Below, in pieces: positions 15,220-19,261 of a DNA stretch of 19,261 nt (within the stretch, counting starts at the first letter, position 1; each line of letters starts with the position of its first letter). The translations under genes were made by a program, and so were the position numbers. Origin of the DNA: DASPWV01 sp046727855 (GTDB taxonomy: Bacteria; Acidobacteriota; Vicinamibacteria; Vicinamibacterales; UBA2999); assembly GCA_046727855.1 (NCBI GenBank), contig JBKPDL010000066.1, positions 1 through 19,261 on the forward strand. Direction: 5' to 3'. Under the pieces are notes generated by a model, which did no database searches, was not told where the DNA came from, and saw nothing but the letters and a program-made list of their open reading frames with translations.

Positions 15220-16059
15220 GTGGAGGACAATAAAGGTGATCGGCGGCGAATAGTGACCGGATTCCGTGTTGCCTTAATGTGCCTCGTCGTCGCGGCGACC
15301 GCGTCTGCACAGTTCCGCGTTCCCGAAGGCACCGTCGTTCCTCCGCGATTTCCGCCGCCGACGTTCAACGACGGCGGATTCACGCATTGCAAAATCATGT
15401 ATCGCAGCGTCCGTCGCGAAGCGAACGGGATGGGATGGTCGACGGACTATCCATACGCGGCAATCAATCTGCTGACGCGCGTCAAGGAACTCACGAAGAC
15501 ACGGGTGAGTGTTGACGCATCCGGCCAACCCAATTTCTGGGTTGTGCGACTGACCGACGATGCGTTGTTTAGCTGTCCGTTCACGATGGCGACCGATGTC
15601 GGGACGGCGGGGTTCTCCGACGAGGAGGGCCGCCGGCTGCGTGTGTATCTCCTCAAGGGCGGCTTCTTATGGGTGGACGACTTCTGGGGCACCGAGGCAT
15701 GGGAGCAGTGGTCCTCTGAAATCCACAAGGTGCTGCCCGAATACAGCATCGAAGATGTGCCCGCGAATCATCCGATCATGCGGATGATGTTCGTGATCTC
15801 ACAGATTCCGCAGGTGTCGAGCATCAACTTCTGGCGGCGCAACGGCGGCAGCACGTCCGAGCGCGGGCCCGACAGTCCGCACGCCGACCTGCGAATGATC
15901 GCTGACCGTGAAGGCCGCATCATGGTCCTGATGACGCACAACACCGACATCGGCGACTCGTGGGAACGCGAAGGCGAAGACCGCGAGTTCTTCCTGCGCT
16001 TCTCGCCCGATGGCTACGCCTTAGGCGTCAACGTTGTGTTGTACGCCCTCACGCATTGA
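15220..16059 (+). CDS. DUF4159 domain protein, exported
   Basis: 279 residues from GTG 15220. A hydrophobic stretch FRVALMCLVVAATASA ends in an ASA|Q signal-peptidase site at about residue 30, so the protein is exported. The DUF4159 domain then fills the protein: FTHCKIMYRSVRREANGMGW, DYPYAAINLLTRVKELTKT, FSDEEGRRLRVYLLKGGFLW (200s-type glutamine-amidotransferase-like fold region), VDDFWGTEAWEQW, then NHPIMRMMF and a final THNTDIGDSWEREG segment. The biochemical role is unknown; family members often sit with BatA/VWA and MoxR genes, here represented only by the divergent VWFA protein. The start is uncertain: GGAGG lies inside the first codons (15222-15226), and GTG 15253 is an alternative that keeps the signal peptide. 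Confidence 0.88.
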   Translation: MEDNKGDRRRIVTGFRVALMCLVVAATASAQFRVPEGTVVPPRFPPPTFNDGGFTHCKIMYRSVRREANGMGWSTDYPYAAINLLTRVKELTKTRVSVDASGQPNFWVVRLTDDALFSCPFTMATDVGTAGFSDEEGRRLRVYLLKGGFLWVDDFWGTEAWEQWSSEIHKVLPEYSIEDVPANHPIMRMMFVISQIPQVSSINFWRRNGGSTSERGPDSPHADLRMIADREGRIMVLMTHNTDIGDSWEREGEDREFFLRFSPDGYALGVNVVLYALTH

Positions 16060-16093
16060 CGTCGTGTTGGCGGCCGGCACGGTAATTGTCTGT

Positions 16094-16149
16094 GATGATC
16101 CCTGGTCTTCGTGGAAGGCAAGCCGTGTCGATCCGATTGCTGCGGTACG
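16094..16149 (+). pseudogene. C-terminal tail remnant of an ADOP permease
   Basis: One frame reads DDPWSSWKASRVDPIAAVRV. The tail WKASRVDP followed by a variable pair and A-[LV]-R-V is the exact end of ADOP permeases, and WKASRVDP is identical to the end of the intact gene (11352 on). The DNA over those 24 bases agrees at 21 positions. No other part of the permease is left, and the terminal stop is lost. The repeat array 4 follows, as array 2 follows the intact gene. Confidence 0.65.
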
Positions 16150-16187
16150 GGTTAGGGCTCACACTTCGAGGTTGTTGGCTAAAAGTG

Positions 16188-16290
16188 ACGATGTGGTGCT
16201 TTGATGATGTGGCGATCGGTGTGGTGACGTTCGATGTGGCGATGTGTCGATGCGATGTCGCGATATGTCGATGTGATGTTGCGATGTGAG
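16188..16290 (+). repeat. GATGTGGC-type dispersed repeat, copy 4
   Basis: The core is 16206-16242, and the tail GATGTTGCGATGTGA is the same as in copy 2 except at its end. It follows an ADOP C-terminal remnant by about 40 nt. Confidence 0.85.
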
Positions 16291-16327
16291 CCCGAGCAGG
16301 GCATACGTCCGTCGTGCGGTTTTTACC

Positions 16328-16929
16328 CTAATCGCGTGAACACGGCAGGGCCACCCCAACGCGCAAAGTCCGCGCGTCGGGGAACCCGGCAGCCTCCGAC
16401 GGTTCGCCGCGTCGAATCGCACTCGCCGTTGGCGCGCCGGTGGCGGCGACGGGTCGTACGAACCGGTCCCTTTTTAGCATCCGCTTCAACGTCATACCAA
16501 TTTGCTCGGTCTCAGCTCCAGCGGGCTCGCCCCGCAGACCACGCGTCTCAAGGTGATTCCGCAGCTTAGACGCGAGCAACTGCGCATTGTGCATCGTCTC
16601 TCCGCCGATGCCCGTCGCATAATCGCGCGCGAACCAAAAATTCGGTGCGAAATAGATCGCCCGATGGGTCGATCCAGCCGAGTGCTGCTCGACAAACCCC
16701 TTATCACTCGGTGTGACCAGGTCTTGAAATTCGCTACGTCCGCCAGATCGATCAGCCGACGCAAGAGATCGATCGGCATGTCCTTTCCGCCCTTCTGTAA
16801 GCCGAGCTGCTCAATTTTCGCAGCGGAGGCGCTGAAAATACCGTGGTACACGACCTGAGGATCTTCGAAAAGCCACTCGGCAAACGGATAGCTCCAGTTG
16901 CGCGGCTCACTGATTCGCACGACATCCAT
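16328..16929 (-). pseudogene. Frameshifted ADP-ribosyltransferase-like protein
   Basis: The reading starts at ATG 16929 (MDVVRISEPRNWSYPFAEWL). VVYHGIFSASAAKIEQLGL follows, then KDMPIDLLRRLIDLADVA. Near 16730 one base appears lost, and the next frame continues FQDLVTPSDKGFVEQHSAGS, then HRAIYFAPNFWFARDYATGI, GGETMHNAQLLASKLRNHL and TLKRMLKRDRF, to TAG at 16328. The arrangement YHG...A..I...GL followed by IYF....FARDYA and a later Glu is that of the ART fold (H-Y-E type): His29 for NAD binding, the Tyr of IYF, and Glu in GGET as catalytic candidate. The usual Thr after YHG is Ile. About 200 residues if repaired. Family assignment is from motif order only. Fragment status could be real or an assembly error. 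Confidence 0.45.
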
Positions 16930-16948
16930 TTCGGTCGAGGGCCGTCCT

Positions 16949-17047
16949 CTAACCGTGCCAAGCAATAGCGACGTTTACCGCGATCAGCGCCCATCTCACG
17001 ATGGGGGCGGGTCCACCCTTGACGTTCTCGTCACCGACGGGGAACAT
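16949..17047 (-). pseudogene. Rhomboid protease N-terminal stub
   Basis: 32 codons from ATG 17047 to TAG 16949. MFPVGDENVKGGPAPIVRWA and LIAVNVAIAWHG match the N-terminus and first membrane helix of rhomboid intramembrane serine proteases (the MxPxxDxN start and a W-ALI-xNV helix). None of the catalytic Ser/His helices follow; the next bases belong to the ART-like remnant in another frame. A good AGGAGG (17053-17058) lies 5 nt before the ATG and a TATAAG -10 (17065-17070) before that, so the expression signals survive although the gene body is gone. Confidence 0.6.
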
Positions 17048-17064
17048 CAGTGCCTCCTGGTGCG

Positions 17065-17072
17065 CTTATAGT
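17065..17072. promoter_or_regulatory. Overlapping -10 boxes for two divergent starts
   Basis: CTTATAGT reads TATAGT on the + strand (17067-17072, 17 nt before the DUF1326 TTG) and TATAAG on the minus strand (17065-17070, 17 nt before the rhomboid stub ATG). The near-palindromic -10 could fire both ways from one site. Confidence 0.45.
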
Positions 17073-17089
17073 CGGTCAACCTGAGGAGC

Positions 17090-17716
17090 TTGGCTACACC
17101 CACTTGGAAAGTCGCCGGCCAGTATTACGAGACGTGCAGTTGCGACTTTGTCTGCCCCTGCCTCCCTCACCAGCTCACGGCGAAGCCCACCAAGGGATCG
17201 TGCACCTTTGCGATGAGCTTCAAGATCGACCAGGGCAAGTTCGGCGACGTCGCGCTCGACGGCCTCGGCTTCATCATCGTCGTCTACACGCCTGAGGAGA
17301 TGGGAAAAGGCAACTGTTCGGCCGGCGTCATCGTCGACGAGCGCGCCAGCGCGCAACAGCGCGATGCGATTGTGACCATTGCGAGCGGCGCGGCGGGTGA
17401 GCCGATGGCGGCGCTCGCGGGGTTGATCACCAACTTCGTCGGCGTCGAGTCCGCGCCCATCCGCTTCGAGCGCGACGGCGTGAAGTGGTCGGTCAATGCT
17501 TCGACGTTCGTGAGCATGTCCGCCACACCGGCGATGGGGATCGATCCAAACGCGAAGGAACCACTGCAACTCGCGAATACCGGACATCCAGCGAACAGCA
17601 CCTTCACGCTCGCGCATGCGGTGCAGAGCCAGGTCAGCGCGTTCGGGCTGTCCTGGACGGATACGAGCGGACGGAACAACGCTCAGTACGCGCCGTTCAA
17701 TTGGGCTAGCGGGTAG
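17090..17716 (+). CDS. DUF1326 family protein, Cys-rich N-terminus
   Basis: 208 residues from a TTG start. The N-terminus ATPTWKVAGQYYETCSCDFV ending CPC fits the family start, with Cys16, Cys18, Cys22 and Cys24 in a C-x-C-x3-C-x-C pattern likely to bind metal or form disulfides. KGSCTFAMSFKIDQGKFGDV and VIVDERASAQQRDAI are further family marks, and the rest is a beta-rich domain. The protein has no signal peptide. GAGGAG sits only 1 nt before the TTG, too close for normal use, and a TATAGT -10 predicts a leader of about 11 nt. The DUF2182 gene converges on its end with an 11-bp overlap of the two reading frames. DUF1326 and DUF2182 often occur together, so a shared role in metal handling is inferred but not shown. 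Confidence 0.9.
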   Translation: MATPTWKVAGQYYETCSCDFVCPCLPHQLTAKPTKGSCTFAMSFKIDQGKFGDVALDGLGFIIVVYTPEEMGKGNCSAGVIVDERASAQQRDAIVTIASGAAGEPMAALAGLITNFVGVESAPIRFERDGVKWSVNASTFVSMSATPAMGIDPNAKEPLQLANTGHPANSTFTLAHAVQSQVSAFGLSWTDTSGRNNAQYAPFNWASG

Positions 17717-18425
17717 TCGCGATCCACACAGCCATCGCAATCAGCCCGACGCCGGTGACAATCGGCGTCCGTGCGCCGAACGGCGCGAACTTTTCGACGA
17801 TCACCCACAGCGTCAGCGTGATGATCACCGCGAGGTTCATCACGCCGCCGGCGAACAGAATCAGCATCATCGCCCAGCAGCAGCCAAGACAAAAGATCCC
17901 GTGCTCCACGCCGAGCCGGAACGCGCCGGCGACACCGCGACGCCAGCGCTGCATCATGAACCCGAGCGCCGATCGACACACACCGAGGCAGGCTCGCTTG
18001 AGCGGCGTCAACTGATACAGGCCAGCGATGGCAAGAACGAAGGCGCCGGCAATCGAGGTTGACGGTTCCATCATCGGCGTCAGCACCAACCACGACGCGA
18101 GCAGCCGATGCAGAGCGGTCGCCGCGACGCTGAAGAGCGCCCACACCAGGACATAGCCGCCGGCGAGCGCGTAGATGCGGTGCGCGGGGCGGCCCGCCTC
18201 GCCGTTCGTGCGCGCTGCGGCGGCGTAGAGCAGGACGAGCGGCGCCGCCGTCGGCAGCATCATCGCCGTCATCATCACCGCCCACATCGCCCAGAGCAGC
18301 ACTACGCGCGGCCAGGTCCAGTCGGTGCTCATCATCCAGGCGGACGCGCCCTGCATCGTGCCGTACATATCGCGCGCCATCAGCGCGATCCATGTCCACG
18401 AGGCGAGAGGAATCGCGACGAGCAC
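17706..18425 (-). CDS. DUF2182 predicted metal-binding integral membrane protein
   Basis: 239 residues from GTG 18425. Family motifs: LLWAMWAVMMTAMMLPTAAP (about 43-62), YQLTPLKRACLGVCRS with Cys146 and Cys150, and GIFCLGCCWAMMLILFAGG with Cys179, Cys182 and Cys183 next to His175. Six or so membrane helices are expected in the inner membrane. The Cys/His/Met clusters suggest binding of a soft metal such as copper, by inference from composition. The frame runs on upstream to 18506, and LLETALRHDRGVLLL there resembles the normal family N-terminus, so the true start may lie upstream at a non-standard codon; no ATG, GTG or TTG is available there. Its 3' end overlaps the convergent DUF1326 gene by 11 bp with no terminator between them. 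18426-18581 holds no other gene. Confidence 0.9.
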   Translation of the reverse strand: MLVAIPLASWTWIALMARDMYGTMQGASAWMMSTDWTWPRVVLLWAMWAVMMTAMMLPTAAPLVLLYAAAARTNGEAGRPAHRIYALAGGYVLVWALFSVAATALHRLLASWLVLTPMMEPSTSIAGAFVLAIAGLYQLTPLKRACLGVCRSALGFMMQRWRRGVAGAFRLGVEHGIFCLGCCWAMMLILFAGGVMNLAVIITLTLWVIVEKFAPFGARTPIVTGVGLIAMAVWIATTR

Positions 18426-18581
18426 GAGCAGCAGGACGCCGCGGTCGTGCCGGAGCGCTGTTTCCAGCAGTGTGGGTGTGGTGTGCTCGTTGGCGATAAC
18501 AACAGTCTAATTCTGTTGCGGCGGATCGACATCGCCGGCGACGCGCAGGTCGGTTGGTCGCGGTCGCGTTGCCGGGGCGCG

Positions 18582-19261
18582 CTATCGAGCGATCAAGCGC
18601 GCCGTAACCCCACTGAATTGATCACGGTACTCCCACGTGCCAGCCACGTCCGGAACAAACGCAAAGCGGCTGCTGCGCGACAGCGCTCCGCTATCGAATC
18701 GCGCGCCACCCGGCGGCGCTGACGTTGCCGTCACGCTGTAGCTCTCGTCGTCGCCACTTTTCCATTCCACGAGCGTTCCAACGGTCACCGTCGTCGCGTT
18801 GAAACCCTGCGCGCAGCGGCACGGTCCCACGAACGAGGCGTAGTTGCCGTAGGATTTCGGCGACCAGAATTCAATCACGACACTCGACGCCGTCGCTCGA
18901 AACGTGACCGGCGACGCCTGAGAGGCGGTCACCTCCGCCGACACTGCGATGGCGCCGACGTCAAGCGGAGTCAGCCCAATGTACGCAAAGCCGTTTGGCG
19001 TGGTGCGGACCGACGCGGTTCGTTCAGGACCAGCCGGTTCCAAGGTCTTTGGATAAAGACCCGCCGCGCCTTGCGTGACTTTGAACGACACGGCGACGTC
19101 GCCGACGCCTTTGCCGTCGACATCGGTGACCTGCACGCCGAGGGGCTGCTCGAGCGGTTCCCCAGCTTTTCCAGTTTGATTGTTGCCGGAGACGTTCGCG
19201 ATTGCCTGGATCGTGGCCGTAGGTCCGACTACCTCATGCGGAAGGCGATGGTCAGTGCAGG
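18582..19261 (-). CDS. Bacterial Ig-like protein with cupredoxin-like C-terminus, 5' end outside window
   Basis: The frame is open from the window edge to TGA at 18582, about 226 residues. The first part (GNNQTGKAGEPLEQPLGVQV, then DVDGKGVGDVAVSFKVTQGA) is a classic invasin-type Big_1 Ig-like domain, repeated in surface proteins. A second region has FRATASSVVIEFWSPKSYG. The C-terminal ~85 residues (TVTVGTLVEWKSGDDESYSV, GGARFDSGALSRSSRFAFVP, VAGTWEYRDQFSG) follow the plastocyanin/cupredoxin pattern, but the copper ligands are absent: Ser-Tyr stands where His is expected, and Asp-Gln stands where the Cys and His loop lies. A GTG at 19136 is an internal codon, not the start. Location outside the cytoplasm and a binding or structural role are inferred. 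Confidence 0.75.
   Translation of the reverse strand, partial: CTDHRLPHEVVGPTATIQAIANVSGNNQTGKAGEPLEQPLGVQVTDVDGKGVGDVAVSFKVTQGAAGLYPKTLEPAGPERTASVRTTPNGFAYIGLTPLDVGAIAVSAEVTASQASPVTFRATASSVVIEFWSPKSYGNYASFVGPCRCAQGFNATTVTVGTLVEWKSGDDESYSVTATSAPPGGARFDSGALSRSSRFAFVPDVAGTWEYRDQFSGVTARLIAR

Noticed and set aside
16319..16325. T-run after repeat copy 4 as an intrinsic terminator
   Set aside because: No stem longer than about 3 bp precedes it.

Overview
The window reads as a high-GC chromosomal stretch from an Acidobacteriota member, most likely class Vicinamibacteria. The reasons are its gene families: an ADOP-type (acidobacterial duplicated orphan permease) MacB/FtsX protein, Ser/Thr kinases joined to PD40/TolB propellers or to a multi-pass membrane tail, a VWFA-related acidobacterial-domain protein, DUF4159, and exported PD40 propellers. 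No phage, IS transposase, CRISPR array, rRNA or tRNA was seen.

Layout: 1-999 is the 3' part of a DUF1559 pilin-like gene. 1186-3976 is a receptor-type Ser/Thr kinase with a PD40 propeller, split into two frames by a single indel near 2515. 3987-4200 holds hairpins and a seven-copy 19-bp tandem repeat. 4296-5681 (-) is an exported M20 peptidase, with a 59-codon ORF behind it. 6104-7918 is an exported PD40 propeller. 8043-8540 (-) is a coiled-coil protein built on ten 21-bp repeats. 8697-8804 (-) is a lipoprotein stub. 8937-11396 is an intact ADOP permease. 11763-13129 is a decayed chimera of an ADOP N-terminus and a kinase. 13367-14053 (-) is a lipoprotein MsrA. 14185-15126 (-) and 15220-16059 (+) are a divergent VWFA / DUF4159 pair. 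16094-17047 holds remnants: an ADOP tail, an ADP-ribosyltransferase-like pseudogene and a rhomboid stub. 17090-17716 (DUF1326) and 17706-18425 (-, DUF2182) are convergent with overlapping ends. 18582-19261 (-) is the C-terminus of an Ig-like protein with a cupredoxin-like end.

Most intact products are predicted to be exported or membrane proteins (peptidase, propeller, permease, VWFA, MsrA, Ig-like). The window therefore looks like envelope and signalling functions scattered as single transcription units rather than one operon-encoded pathway.

Two non-coding patterns stand out. First, a dispersed GATGTGGC-type repeat with a gap-free 37-bp core occurs four times, always on the + strand and always just beyond the 3' end of a + strand gene or gene remnant. 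Two other kinds of short-period array also sit behind genes. Second, several genes carry a TATAAT-like -10 box ending 6 nt before the start codon, which suggests leaderless transcription. No complete new multi-gene system is evident; the repeats and the remnant-rich tracts are the most unusual content.
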